Assembly: GCF_009707125.1 (NCBI RefSeq)
Contig: NZ_WLVL01000037.1
Coordinates: forward strand, 1 to 64,000
From: Arsenicicoccus cauae
GTDB lineage: Bacteria > Actinomycetota > Actinomycetes > Actinomycetales > Dermatophilaceae
Length of the DNA: 64,000 nt
Reading direction: 5' to 3'
The translations under genes and the position numbers were made by a program. Under the pieces are notes generated by a model. It had not been told where the DNA came from. It did not search any database and saw nothing but the letters and a program-made list of their open reading frames with translations. Shown piece after piece: positions 46,841 to 56,004 of this stretch (position 1 is its first letter; every line of letters starts with the position of its first letter).

Positions 46841-48054
46841 GGAGCGGTCACCCGCACGGGCGCGGCGTCCGGGGAGGCGTCCGGGGAGGCATCCGCGGCG
46901 GTGGCAGCGGCGGTGGCAGCGGCGACGGACCCCGCGGCGGGCCCGGCCGCGCCGTCCTCGGCCGGGAGGGTGAAGGTGTGCCGCAGGTCCCACGCGACGC
47001 TCACGAGGTCGCCGGGGCGCGCCGTGGTCTCGACGTCGACGTTCTGCTCGTGCACCGTCCACGTGCCGGCACCGGGCACCTGCAGGACGTACTGCGTGGC
47101 GACCCCCGTGAACGCGACGTCCAGGACCCGGGCGCCCGTCAGGACGTTGGCGACCGATCGCCGGCGGACCTTGCCGCCGTCCGCGACGAGCCGGACCTTC
47201 TCGGGGCGCACCCCGAGCAGCGAGCGGCGCGCGTCCTGCCCGGCGGCCCGCGACCGCAGCGCCCGCACCCGCTGGCCCCCGAGCTCGAGCACGAGCAGGT
47301 CGCCCTCGGCGCCGACCACGGATGCCGGCGCGAGGTTGGACTGGCCGAGGAAGGTCGCCACGAAGCGGGTCCTCGGCAGGTCGTAGAGCGTGGCCGGTGG
47401 GCCCAGCTGCTCGATCCGCCCGTCCCGCATGACCGCGACGGTGTCGGCCATGCTCATGGCCTCCTCCTGGTCGTGCGTGACGTGCACGAAGGTCAGGCCC
47501 GTCTCGGCCTGGATCCGCTTGAGCTCGAGCTGCATCTGCCGGCGCAGCCGCAGGTCGAGCGCGCCGAGCGGCTCGTCCAGCAGCAGCACCTCGGGGCGGT
47601 TGACCAGGGCGCGCGCGAGCGCCACACGCTGCTGCTGGCCACCGCTGAGCCTCGCGGGGCGCCGGCGCGCCATACCGTCGAGCTCGACCAGGGCGAGCGC
47701 CTCCCGCGCCAGCTCGGCGGACTCGGCGCGGGAGACCCCGCGCCGGCGCGGCCCGAAGGCCACGTTGTCCCCCACGCTGAGGTGCGGGAACAATGCGTAG
47801 GTCTGGAAGACGGTGTTGACCGGTCGCTCGTGCGGCCGTAGCGCCGTGACGTCCCGCTCCCCGAGCAGGACCCGCCCGGCGTCGGGGCGCTCCAGACCGG
47901 CGACCATGCGCAGGGTCGTGGTCTTGCCGCACCCCGAGGGCCCCACCAGGGCAAAGAAGCTGCCCCGGGGCACGTGCAGGGACAGGCCGTCGACCACGAC
48001 GTCCCGCCCGAAGCTCTTGGTGAGGCCTTCGAGCCTCAGGTCACCGGCGCTCAC
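46837..48054 (-). CDS. potA: polyamine ABC transporter ATP-binding protein PotA-like
   Basis: A 405-residue ATPase: Walker A GPSGCGKTT near residue 37, signature LSGGQQQR, Walker B LLLDEPLGALD and the H-loop VTHDQEEAM. A TOBE-like domain follows (about 280-370), then an Ala/Pro/Asp-rich tail encoded by short repeats. GTG start overlaps the potD stop. Confidence 0.93.
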   Translation of the reverse strand: MSAGDLRLEGLTKSFGRDVVVDGLSLHVPRGSFFALVGPSGCGKTTTLRMVAGLERPDAGRVLLGERDVTALRPHERPVNTVFQTYALFPHLSVGDNVAFGPRRRGVSRAESAELAREALALVELDGMARRRPARLSGGQQQRVALARALVNRPEVLLLDEPLGALDLRLRRQMQLELKRIQAETGLTFVHVTHDQEEAMSMADTVAVMRDGRIEQLGPPATLYDLPRTRFVATFLGQSNLAPASVVGAEGDLLVLELGGQRVRALRSRAAGQDARRSLLGVRPEKVRLVADGGKVRRRSVANVLTGARVLDVAFTGVATQYVLQVPGAGTWTVHEQNVDVETTARPGDLVSVAWDLRHTFTLPAEDGAAGPAAGSVAAATAAATAADASPDASPDAAPVRVTAP

Positions 48055-49217
48055 TGCCCCACCACCGTCGTCCACATCGCGGCGTACTCCTGCTCCTCGC
48101 GCGCGTCCAACGCCCGGAAGACGCTCGTGCGACGCGCGAGGAAGTCCGCCGTCGGAAAGATCAGCGGGTCCTCCACCAGCTCGGGGTCGACCTTCTCCAT
48201 CGCCTTCTGCGCCCCGGCGACCGGGCAGATGTAGCCCACCCACGCGGCGACCCGGGCCGCGATCTCGGGCTGGTAGTACCAGTCGAGCAGGCGCTGGGCG
48301 TTGCGGCGCCGCGGCGAGGTGATCGGCACGACCGCGTTGTCGCTCCAGAGCATCCCGCCGGACTCCGGCACCACGAAGGTCCACCGATCGTTGCCGGTCT
48401 CGGCGCGCAGGGTCGCGATGTCGCCGCTCCAGACCAGGCCGGCGAGGGCGTTGCCGCTCTGCAGGTCCTGGACGTAGGAGTTGCCGCGGATCCTGCGGAT
48501 GTGCCCGTCCCGCAGGTGCCGGTCGACGACCTCGACGGCGTCGGCCAGCTGGTCCCGGGTGAAGGGTCGCGCCGGGTCGACGCCCTGGCTGCGCAGGATC
48601 ACCCCGAGCGTGTCGCGCCACTCGCTGAGCCCGACCACCCGGCCCTTGAGGTCGGCGCGCCACAGGTCCTCGACGGACCGGATCTCCGTGACCCTGCTCG
48701 CGTCGTAGCCGATGCCGGTGAGACCGGACTGCCAGGGGAGCGAGTGCAGGCGTCCCGGGTCGAAGGGCGCGTCCATCAGCTCGGGCAGTACGTTGCCGGC
48801 GTGGGGCATGCGGATCAGCTCGAGCGGCTGCACGAGCTCCTGGTCGATGACCCGGTTGACCATCCAGTCCGACAGGACGACCAGGTCACGGCCGATGTCC
48901 TGGCCGGCGCGCAGCTGTGGGGCAATCTTGTTGACGTAGAGGTCGTTGTCGTCGATCTCCTCGCTGTAGCTCGCCTGGATCCCCGTGGCCCTGACGAAGG
49001 CGTCGAGGGTCGGGAAGCGCTTGGTCCGCTCATCCTGGTCGAGGTACTGCGTCCAGCTCGCGAAGGCGACGCGTCGGTCAGTCGCGGACCGGTCCGCCGG
49101 CAGCGGCCGGGCGGTGCGGGCGGCCGCGGGCGGCTCGGGCGGGGCGCAGGCCGAGAGGAACGCGGCGGCGGTGGCCGAGCCGAGCAGGCTGCGGCGCGAC
49201 AGCGTGCGGTCGGGCAT
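48051..49217 (-). CDS. potD: spermidine/putrescine-binding lipoprotein PotD-like
   Basis: A 388-residue extracellular solute-binding protein. The N-terminus has a twin-arginine motif SRRSLLGSA and a lipobox LSAC, so it is probably exported by Tat as a lipoprotein. The mature part resembles PotD/PotF (FASWTQYLDQDERTKRF, DLVVLSDWMVNRVI, LPWQSGLTGIGYD). First gene of potDABC; GGAGGT lies nine bases before the ATG. Confidence 0.9.
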   Translation of the reverse strand: MPDRTLSRRSLLGSATAAAFLSACAPPEPPAAARTARPLPADRSATDRRVAFASWTQYLDQDERTKRFPTLDAFVRATGIQASYSEEIDDNDLYVNKIAPQLRAGQDIGRDLVVLSDWMVNRVIDQELVQPLELIRMPHAGNVLPELMDAPFDPGRLHSLPWQSGLTGIGYDASRVTEIRSVEDLWRADLKGRVVGLSEWRDTLGVILRSQGVDPARPFTRDQLADAVEVVDRHLRDGHIRRIRGNSYVQDLQSGNALAGLVWSGDIATLRAETGNDRWTFVVPESGGMLWSDNAVVPITSPRRRNAQRLLDWYYQPEIAARVAAWVGYICPVAGAQKAMEKVDPELVEDPLIFPTADFLARRTSVFRALDAREEQEYAAMWTTVVGQ

Positions 49218-49316
49218 GAGGCATGGACCTCCGGGAGCGGCCCAGGCGGGCGGAGACAAACCTGGGCAACGCTACCAGCGGTATGCCGGGGCCCGCCCCT
49301 GGTGTCAACCCTGGTG

Positions 49317-51221
49317 TCAGCCCTGTGGCCGGAGCACCGAGGTCAGGCTGTCCAGGACGCTGCGGTCCTCGATCGTCGACGGCACCTGGGCCTCCTGGCC
49401 GTCGGCGATCTGGCGCATCGTCTTGCGCAGGATCTTGCCCGAGCGGGTCTTGGGCAGGCCGTCGACGATGTCGACCTGGTGGAGGGCGGCGACCGCGCCG
49501 ACCTCCTCACGGACGCGCTGGACCAGCTCCTTGCGCAGCCTGTCCTGCGCCTCCGGGGTGGAGGCGTCGACGCCGGACTTGAGCATGACCAGGGCGCGCG
49601 GCACCTGGCCCTTGAACGAGTCGGCGACCCCGATCACCGCGCACTCCGCGACGGCGGGGTGCCCGGCGAGCGCGGCCTCGATCGACCCGGTCGACAGGCG
49701 GTGGCCGGCGACGTTGAGGACGTCGTCGGTGCGGCCCATGACATAGATGTAGCCGTCCTCGTCGATGTAGCCGCCGTCCCCGGTGAGGTAGTAGCCGTCG
49801 TAGGCCGACAGGTAGCTCGAGACATAACGGTCGTCGTCCTGCCAGAGCGTCGGGAGGGTCCCGGGCGGCATGGGCAGCTTGATGACGATGGCGCCCTCGG
49901 TGCCGGCGGGGACCTCGGTGCCCTGGTCGTCGAGGACGCGCACGTCATACCCGCAGACCGCGGTCGACGGCGAGCCGGGCTTGATCGGCAGCTCCTCGAT
50001 CCCGCGTGGGTTGGACGCGATCGGCCAGCCGGTCTCGGTCTGCCACCAGTTGTCCACGACGGGCCTGCCGGTGCGCTCGGTCGCCCAGTGGTAGGTGTCG
50101 GGGTCGAGCCGCTCGCCCGCGAGGTAGATCGTGCGTAGGCTCGAGATGTCGTAGTCCGCGAGCAGCCTGGCCTCCGGGTCCTCCTTCTTGATGGCGCGGA
50201 AGGCCGTGGGCGCCGTGAACAGCGAGGAGACGCCGTAGTCCTGCACGACCCGCCAGAAGGCGCCGGCGTCGGGGGTGCCGATCGGCTTGCCCTCGTAGAC
50301 GACCGTGGTGGCGCCGGCGAGCAGCGGGGCGTAGACGATGTAGGAGTGCCCGACCACCCAGCCGACGTCGGACGCGGTGAACATCGTGTCGCCCGGCTCG
50401 ATGCCGTAGACGTTGGGCATGGACCAGCGCAGGGCCACGGCGTAGCCGCCGCTGTCTCGCACGATCCCCTTGGGCTTGCCCGTCGTCCCGGAGGTGTAGA
50501 GGATGTAGAGCGGGTGCGAGGCCTCGACGGGCACGCACTCGGCGGGCTGCACGACGCCTGGCCTCATCACCTCGGCCCAGTCCAGGTCCCGCTCGCCCAG
50601 CTCTGCGGGCTGCTGCTCGCGCTGGAGGATGACGCACCGGTCCGGCTTGTGCTCCGCCCGGCGGATCGCCTCGTCGAGGTAGGGCTTGTAGGCGACGACC
50701 CGCTTGGGCTCGACCCCGCAGCTGGCGCTGACGATGACCTTGGGGGCGGCGTCGTCGATGCGGGCCGCGAGCTCCTGCGGCGCGAACCCACCGAACACCA
50801 CCGAGTGGATGGCGCCGATGCGGGCGCAGGCCAGCATCGCGATGACGGCCTCGGGCACCATCGGCATGTAGATGACGACGCGGTCGCCCTTGGTGACGCC
50901 GAGGTCGCGCAGCACCCCGGCGAACCGGGACACGAGTTCGAGCAGCTCGGCATAGGTGTAGGTCGCGCGGGAGCCCGTGACCGGGCTGTCGTAGTGCAGG
51001 GCCGCCTGGTCCGCGCGGCCGTCGACGACGTGGCGGTCCAGCGCGTTGTAGCAGACGTTGAGCCGACCGTCGGGGAACCACGTGTAGAACGGGGCCCGGC
51101 TGTCATCGAGGACACGCGTGGGCCTGGTGATCCAGTCGATGTCCGTGGCCGCCTCGGCCCAGAAGGCCTCGGGGTCCTGCCTGCTCGTCTCGTACGCCCT
51201 GGCGTAAGCACCCTTGCTCAT
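49317..51221 (-). CDS. prpE: propionyl-CoA/acetyl-CoA synthetase, PrpE-like
   Basis: A 634-residue AMP-forming acyl-CoA synthetase. AMP-binding motif LYTSGTTGKPKG, the GWVVGHSYIVYAPLL block, DNWWQTETGWP and the C-terminal LPKTRSGKILRK (catalytic Lys) are intact. The start AFWAEAATDIDW and short length resemble PrpE (propionate-CoA ligase) more than classic Acs, so propionate is the likelier substrate. GGAGG ends one base before ATG 51221, too close for normal use; TTGGAT lies six bases ahead, so the mRNA may be leaderless. Confidence 0.88.
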   Translation of the reverse strand: MSKGAYARAYETSRQDPEAFWAEAATDIDWITRPTRVLDDSRAPFYTWFPDGRLNVCYNALDRHVVDGRADQAALHYDSPVTGSRATYTYAELLELVSRFAGVLRDLGVTKGDRVVIYMPMVPEAVIAMLACARIGAIHSVVFGGFAPQELAARIDDAAPKVIVSASCGVEPKRVVAYKPYLDEAIRRAEHKPDRCVILQREQQPAELGERDLDWAEVMRPGVVQPAECVPVEASHPLYILYTSGTTGKPKGIVRDSGGYAVALRWSMPNVYGIEPGDTMFTASDVGWVVGHSYIVYAPLLAGATTVVYEGKPIGTPDAGAFWRVVQDYGVSSLFTAPTAFRAIKKEDPEARLLADYDISSLRTIYLAGERLDPDTYHWATERTGRPVVDNWWQTETGWPIASNPRGIEELPIKPGSPSTAVCGYDVRVLDDQGTEVPAGTEGAIVIKLPMPPGTLPTLWQDDDRYVSSYLSAYDGYYLTGDGGYIDEDGYIYVMGRTDDVLNVAGHRLSTGSIEAALAGHPAVAECAVIGVADSFKGQVPRALVMLKSGVDASTPEAQDRLRKELVQRVREEVGAVAALHQVDIVDGLPKTRSGKILRKTMRQIADGQEAQVPSTIEDRSVLDSLTSVLRPQG

Positions 51222-51315
51222 GCCTCCATCCAACCCGCCGTGCGGGGCCATGGCCAGAGGGACATGGTTTGGCCTGGACGACAGGTCGCTGCCGCGCGGC
51301 GAGCGGTCGGACACA

Positions 51316-51363
51316 CCGAGTGGTCGGCCCCGGCCGCCTTGGCGACGGGGACCGACCACTCGG
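51316..51363 (-). terminator. terminator after the small secreted protein gene
   Basis: CCGAGTGGTCGG (51316-51327) pairs exactly with 51352-51363, with further partial pairing inside (CCCC/GGGG). It lies between the end of the minus-strand secreted-protein gene and the start of prpE. Confidence 0.65.
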
Positions 51364-51384
51364 GTCGTATGCCGTGCGGCCGGG

Positions 51385-51858
51385 TCAGCAGCCGTCGAGG
51401 CCCAGGCCGCGCACGACCTTGACCGGGGCGATGCCGCAGCCGACCTGTGCGGTGCCGAGGTCGGCCACGCGCCAGCGACCGTTCACCTTGCGCAGGACGA
51501 CGGTGGCGTCGTCGGTCTGGCCGCGGGTCGGGTGGACGGTCGCCCGCGCCCAGGTGGGGGCACCAGGGGCCAGGCTGATCCGCTGGACGCGCCAGTCGGC
51601 GCGCTTCCAGCCGCGCATGGAGCGGTCGCCCGCGATGGCGACGTAGATCTGGTGCACGGTCGTCCGGGTGACCTGGGTCGAGCGGGTGCGAGCCGTGACG
51701 GCGCCCGAGGCGGCGGGTGCGGTCGCGGTGGCCTGCTGGGTCGCTCGGGCCGTGGCGACGGAGGGGGCAGCGGCCACGGCGGGGGCGGACGTCCCCAGGC
51801 CGAGGGCGAGGGCGAGAGTGGCGGTGGCGGAGGTCGCGATCAGTGAACGGCGGAGCAT
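51385..51858 (-). CDS. small secreted protein of unknown function
   Basis: A 157-residue exported protein: signal peptide MLRRSLIATSATATLALALG, likely cut after AVA near residue 30, a Thr/Ala linker, then a roughly 90-residue domain (VHQIYVAIAGDRSMRGW, RWRVADLGTAQVGCGI) with two cysteines that could pair (in VGCGI and the C-terminal LDGC). Family not recognised. ATG 51858 has AAGGA upstream; the longer reading frame lacks a plausible start. Confidence 0.7.
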   Translation of the reverse strand: MLRRSLIATSATATLALALGLGTSAPAVAAAPSVATARATQQATATAPAASGAVTARTRSTQVTRTTVHQIYVAIAGDRSMRGWKRADWRVQRISLAPGAPTWARATVHPTRGQTDDATVVLRKVNGRWRVADLGTAQVGCGIAPVKVVRGLGLDGC

Positions 51859-51989
51859 GACGGGGATCCTTCTCGAGTGTGCGGTTGCGGCGCGCTGCGC
51901 CGACATCACCATGATGACGCCGCAGCGGCGCGGTTGGTTGGCTCGCGTCGCCATCCCCTCGTCACGGTTGGGTCACGCATGATGACGAC

Positions 51990-53090
51990 ATGGAGATCGA
52001 GGACCTGGCCACGCTCACCGCCCTGCTCGACGAGGGCCGCAGCCTGCACGGCGTGCGCGTCCAGGGCATCGACCTCGACCTGTGCACCGACCGGCTCCTC
52101 GCACGGTCGGACCTGCACGGGCTCGTGGTCCTCGGCGGCGCGACCTCGCCCGCGCTGGCGCAGCACCTCGTCGGTGCCGGCGCGGTCGTCTTCCCGGCGG
52201 TCCACGACTCCCCCGTCGACGTCTACCGCTCCCGGCTCTACACCCCCGAGGAGCTGTATGCCGGGATCGCCCGGGGCTACGACCAGACCCCGGACGCGCT
52301 GGCCTACGCCTGGTCCCAGGACGCCACCCTCGTCGGCGACCCCTACGTCGCGGTGCTGCGCTCCCTGCACGACGACTCGATGGAGGACGCCCTCGACGAC
52401 CTGCTCGCCGACCGGCGCGTGGTGGGGGTCATGGGTGGCCACGGCGTCGACCGCGGAACCGCGCGCTATGCCGAGGCCGCGCGCCTGGGGCGGGCGCTGG
52501 CGGCATACGGCCTGGTCGTCGCCACGGGAGGAGGGCCGGGGGCCATGGAGGCCGCCAACCTCGGGGCCGCCTGCCCCGACGACGCCGCGCTGGACGAGGC
52601 GCTGCCGCGGCTGGCGGACGTGCCGTCCTTCCGGCCGGAGGTGACCCCCTGGGCCCGCGTCGCGCTGCAGGTGCGGGAGGGGCTCGGCAGCCCCGACCCG
52701 GTGACGAGCGTCGGCATCCCGACCTGGTTCTACGGCCACGAGCCGCCCAACCCCTTCGCCCAGGCCATCGCCAAGTTCTTCTCCAACGCACTCCGCGAGG
52801 ACCTGCTGCTCGCCCGTTGCACCGCCGGCGTCGTCGTCCTCCCCGGGGCGGCCGGCACGGTGCAGGAGGTCTTCCAGCTGACGACGCGCCTCTACTACGC
52901 GGCCCGGGGCGAGACCGTCCCGCTCGTCCTCGTCGGGCGGGAGCACTGGACCGAGACATTGCCGGTGTGGCCGCTGCTGCAGGCCCTGGGCCGGGATCGT
53001 GAGATGGCCGACCGTCTCCACCTGGTCGACGACATCGCCGACGTGCCCGACCTGCTGCAGGGCTCCAGCACCACACCCCTGCGCGGCTGA
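51990..53090 (+). CDS. LOG-family nucleotide-binding protein
   Basis: A 366-residue Rossmann-fold protein of the LOG/lysine-decarboxylase-like superfamily (cytokinin riboside 5'-monophosphate phosphoribohydrolase relatives). The fold signature [18 protein letters not shown] is complete, while the second motif reads LPGAAGTVQEVF instead of PGGxGTxxE, so one conserved glycine is alanine. It is also much longer than the usual 190-residue LOG. It may hydrolyse a nucleotide 5'-monophosphate; that is uncertain given the change. It starts at ATG 51990. Confidence 0.82.
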   Translation: MEIEDLATLTALLDEGRSLHGVRVQGIDLDLCTDRLLARSDLHGLVVLGGATSPALAQHLVGAGAVVFPAVHDSPVDVYRSRLYTPEELYAGIARGYDQTPDALAYAWSQDATLVGDPYVAVLRSLHDDSMEDALDDLLADRRVVGVMGGHGVDRGTARYAEAARLGRALAAYGLVVATGGGPGAMEAANLGAACPDDAALDEALPRLADVPSFRPEVTPWARVALQVREGLGSPDPVTSVGIPTWFYGHEPPNPFAQAIAKFFSNALREDLLLARCTAGVVVLPGAAGTVQEVFQLTTRLYYAARGETVPLVLVGREHWTETLPVWPLLQALGRDREMADRLHLVDDIADVPDLLQGSSTTPLRG

Positions 53091-53093
53091 GAC

Positions 53094-53120
53094 GGAACTT
53101 CACGGGGTAAGAACCGCGTT
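53094..53120 (+). promoter_or_regulatory. GGAAC-N19-GTT, SigR/SigH-like promoter
   Basis: GGAAC (53094-53098) and GTT (53118-53120) resemble the oxidative/thiol-stress sigma factor consensus GGAAT-N18-19-GTT of actinobacteria. It lies about 40 bases before the DedA gene's CTG start. Confidence 0.35.
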
Positions 53121-53160
53121 GGACGCGCTGGACCCGGACATTCCCTCGGAAGGACCTGCC

Positions 53161-53817
53161 CTGACCTCCCTCGCCCTCCTCACGCAGCTGCCCGCCGCCG
53201 GCCCCGACAGCGGTGGCATCACCGGGTGGGCCGTCAGCCTCATGGAGACGCTCGGCGGGCCGGGCGCCATGGTGGCCACCATCCTCGACAGCGTCTTCCC
53301 GCCGATCCCCAGCGAGCTCATCCTGCCGCTGGCGGGCTTCACCGCCTACCGCGGCGGCATGACTCTGGCCGGGGCGATCATCTGGAGCACCCTCGGGTCG
53401 CTCATCGGCGCGCTCATCCTCTACTGGGCCGGCGCCGCCCTGGGGCGTGAGCGCGTCAACGCGATCGCTCGCAAGGTCCCCCTGGTCGACGTGCACGACA
53501 TCGACCAGGGCTTCGAGTGGTTCGAGCGGCACGGTCGCACCGTGACCTTCTTCGGCCGCATGGTCCCCATGGTCCGGTCCATGGTCTCCATCCCGGCCGG
53601 CGTCGAGCGCATGCCGCTCGCGGTCTTCTGCCTCCTCACGACGCTCGGCTCGCTGGGCTGGAACGCCGCCCTCATCCTCGGGGGCTACGCCCTGGGATCG
53701 CAGTGGGCGCGCATCGAGGAGTGGGCCGGGTGGTTCCAGTACGCCGTGATCGCGTTCTTCGTGGTCCTGATCGCGCGCTGGGTGCGGCAGAAGCTCAAGG
53801 GGCGCCGCACCCCTTGA
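53161..53817 (+). CDS. DedA-family membrane protein, likely CTG start
   Basis: A membrane protein of about 218 residues of the DedA/VTT family. The motif FPPIPSELILPLAGF and the later GRMVPMVRSMVSIPAG loop are the family's conserved re-entrant elements. DedA proteins act in lipid carrier recycling and proton-dependent envelope functions. The first in-frame ATG (53241) would cut the usual N-terminus and has no ribosome site, whereas CTG 53161 has GGAAGGA six bases upstream. A TTG at 53119 is a weaker alternative. Confidence 0.82.
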   Translation: MTSLALLTQLPAAGPDSGGITGWAVSLMETLGGPGAMVATILDSVFPPIPSELILPLAGFTAYRGGMTLAGAIIWSTLGSLIGALILYWAGAALGRERVNAIARKVPLVDVHDIDQGFEWFERHGRTVTFFGRMVPMVRSMVSIPAGVERMPLAVFCLLTTLGSLGWNAALILGGYALGSQWARIEEWAGWFQYAVIAFFVVLIARWVRQKLKGRRTP

Positions 53818-53832
53818 GACCCCTCGTCCCGG

Positions 53833-55005
53833 TCAGGCCGTGGCCGCCGCCAGCTGGCCGCACGCCCCGTCGATGTCCTGGCCGCGGGTGTCCCGCACCG
53901 TCGTCGAGATGCCGCGCCCCCGCAGCCGCTCCACGAACTGCTGCTCGACGCCCTTGCGGCTCGCCGTCCACCGGCTGCCCGGCGTGGGGTTGAGCGGGAT
54001 GGGGTTGACGTGCACCCACCCGCTCCCCCGCGCGTTGAGCTTGTCCGCGAGCAGCTCGGCGCGCCACGCCTGGTCGTTGATGTCCCTGATCAGGGCGTAC
54101 TCGATCGAGACGCGTCGTCCCGTGGTGTCGAAGTAGCGGCGCGCCGCGTCGAGCGCCTCGTCGACCCGCCAGCGGGTGTTGATGGGGACCAGCTCGTCGC
54201 GCAGCTCGTCGTCGGGGGCGTGCAGGGACAGCGCCAGGGTCACCGGGATGCCCTCGGCGGCGAGCCTGTCGATGCCCGGCACCAGCCCGACGGTGCTCAT
54301 CGTGACGCCGCGCGCGCTCATCCCGAGACCGGCCGGGGCCGGCTCGACCAGGCGACGGATCGCGCCGATCGCAGCCTTGTAGTTGGCCAGGGCCTCGCCC
54401 ATCCCCATGAACACGACGTTGGACACGCGCAGCGGACCCTGGTCGCCCTCGGGCATCGGCCCGAGCTCGCCCGCCCGCAGCGCCCGGGCGGCGCTGACCA
54501 CCTGCTCGACGATCTCGGCGGTGCTCATGTTGCGCTGCAGACCGCCCTGCCCGGTCGCGCAGAACGGGCAGTTCATGCCGCACCCCGCCTGGCTCGAGAT
54601 GCAGATCGTGGCGCGGCCGGGGTAGCGCATCACGACGGACTCGACGAGCGCGCCGTCGTGCAACCGCCAGACCTTCTTGTGCGTGGCGCCACCGTCGGCC
54701 ACGCGGGTCGTGATCGGGGTCAGCAGCTGTGGCAGGGCCTGGGCGACGAGCTCGGCCCGCTGCGCCTTGGGCAGGTCGGGCATGTCCGCGGGGTCGGTCA
54801 CCAGCCGGTCGAAGTAGTGCACGCTCAGCTGCTTGGCCCGGAAGCCCTGGTGCCCCAGCTCGGTCACGAAGGCCTTGCGCTCGTCGAGCGCGAAGTCGGC
54901 CAGGTGGGCCGGGGGCTTGCCGCGCCGCGGCGCGGTGAAGGTCAGCTGTCCCGGCGCCGGGCGGGTCGTCGGCGTGGGCAGGTCCTGCGGCTGGGAGTCA
55001 CTCAT
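53833..55005 (-). CDS. rlmN: 23S rRNA/tRNA adenine-C2 methyltransferase RlmN
   Basis: A 390-residue radical SAM methyltransferase that methylates A2503 of 23S rRNA and A37 of tRNAs. The SAM cluster motif is CGMNCPFC, with [10 protein letters not shown] and the catalytic cysteine near the C-terminus in DGACGQL. A 40-residue extension before the core is common in actinobacteria. It is the last gene of the rpsB-to-rlmN run here. Confidence 0.94.
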   Translation of the reverse strand: MSDSQPQDLPTPTTRPAPGQLTFTAPRRGKPPAHLADFALDERKAFVTELGHQGFRAKQLSVHYFDRLVTDPADMPDLPKAQRAELVAQALPQLLTPITTRVADGGATHKKVWRLHDGALVESVVMRYPGRATICISSQAGCGMNCPFCATGQGGLQRNMSTAEIVEQVVSAARALRAGELGPMPEGDQGPLRVSNVVFMGMGEALANYKAAIGAIRRLVEPAPAGLGMSARGVTMSTVGLVPGIDRLAAEGIPVTLALSLHAPDDELRDELVPINTRWRVDEALDAARRYFDTTGRRVSIEYALIRDINDQAWRAELLADKLNARGSGWVHVNPIPLNPTPGSRWTASRKGVEQQFVERLRGRGISTTVRDTRGQDIDGACGQLAAATA

Positions 55006-55074
55006 CGCGCACCATTGTCTCAGGTATGCCGCCCCGCCCGCCCCGACGCGGGGTGATCGTGTCGGCGCGGCGCC

Positions 55075-55983
55075 TCAGGACGCCGCCGGCACCAGGTAGG
55101 TGAGGACGAGCCAGGCCATCGGCGCGGTCAGCAGCAGCGAGTCCAGCCGGTCCATGATGCCGCCGTGCCCCGGGAGGATGTGGCCCATGTCCTTGATGCC
55201 TAGGTCCCGCTTGATCACGGACTCGCACAGGTCACCGACCGTCGCGGTGACGCAGGCCGCCGCCCCCAGCAGGACACCGGTCCACCAGGGCGCGTGCAGC
55301 AGCCAGGACGTGCAGGTCGCGCCCACGAGCATGCAGGTCGCCATCGACCCGATGAAGCCCTCCCAGGACTTCTTGGGCGAGATCGAGGGCGCCATCGGGT
55401 GCTTGCCCTTGAGCACGCCGACGGCGTAGCCGCCGATGTCGGAGAAGACCGTCACCGCGATGAAGGTCACCACGCGCAGCTCCCCGTCGGGCTGGGCGAG
55501 CAGCATGATGCAGAAGCTCGCGAGCAGCGGCACGTAGGCCAGGGTGAGCACGCCTCCGGAGACATCCCGCATGGCGTCGCCCACGCCCTGCAGGGAGCGC
55601 CATACGAGCACGACCAGCACCGCCAGCGTGAAGGCGAGGGTCAGCGGACGGGGACCACCCCAGTAGGCGCTGGCGAGCATCGCGACGCCGCCCGCCATCG
55701 TGGGGACGAGCGGCACCCGGACCCGTCCGTGCCGGACCCCCTGCACGACCTCCCACATCCCGATGACGATGGCCACGGTCACGAGCGCCAGGAAGGCCTC
55801 CGGGCGCCACGCCAGCGACCCGATGATCAGGGCACCCAGCCCCACGCCGACCCCGATCGCTGCGGGCAGGTCGCGGCCGGCCTTGCCGGGGCTCTTGGAC
55901 CGGCGGGCCACCTCGACGGCTCGCTGGATCCGTCGCTGGACCCGCGAGCCCTCGAGGGCCGGGGGCATGTCAGGGGTGGGCAC
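55075..55983 (-). CDS. cdsA: phosphatidate cytidylyltransferase
   Basis: A 302-residue membrane enzyme making CDP-diacylglycerol, the substrate of PgsA encoded elsewhere in this window. The CDP-diglyceride synthetase signature S-x3-KR-x3-KD-x2-GHGG-x2-DR-D is visible as SVIKRDLGIKDMGHILPGHGG followed by MDRLDS. About eight hydrophobic helices. 21 bases after frr. Confidence 0.94.
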   Translation of the reverse strand: MPTPDMPPALEGSRVQRRIQRAVEVARRSKSPGKAGRDLPAAIGVGVGLGALIIGSLAWRPEAFLALVTVAIVIGMWEVVQGVRHGRVRVPLVPTMAGGVAMLASAYWGGPRPLTLAFTLAVLVVLVWRSLQGVGDAMRDVSGGVLTLAYVPLLASFCIMLLAQPDGELRVVTFIAVTVFSDIGGYAVGVLKGKHPMAPSISPKKSWEGFIGSMATCMLVGATCTSWLLHAPWWTGVLLGAAACVTATVGDLCESVIKRDLGIKDMGHILPGHGGIMDRLDSLLLTAPMAWLVLTYLVPAAS

Positions 55984-56004
55984 GATGTGCTCCGCGTCGG
56001 TCGC

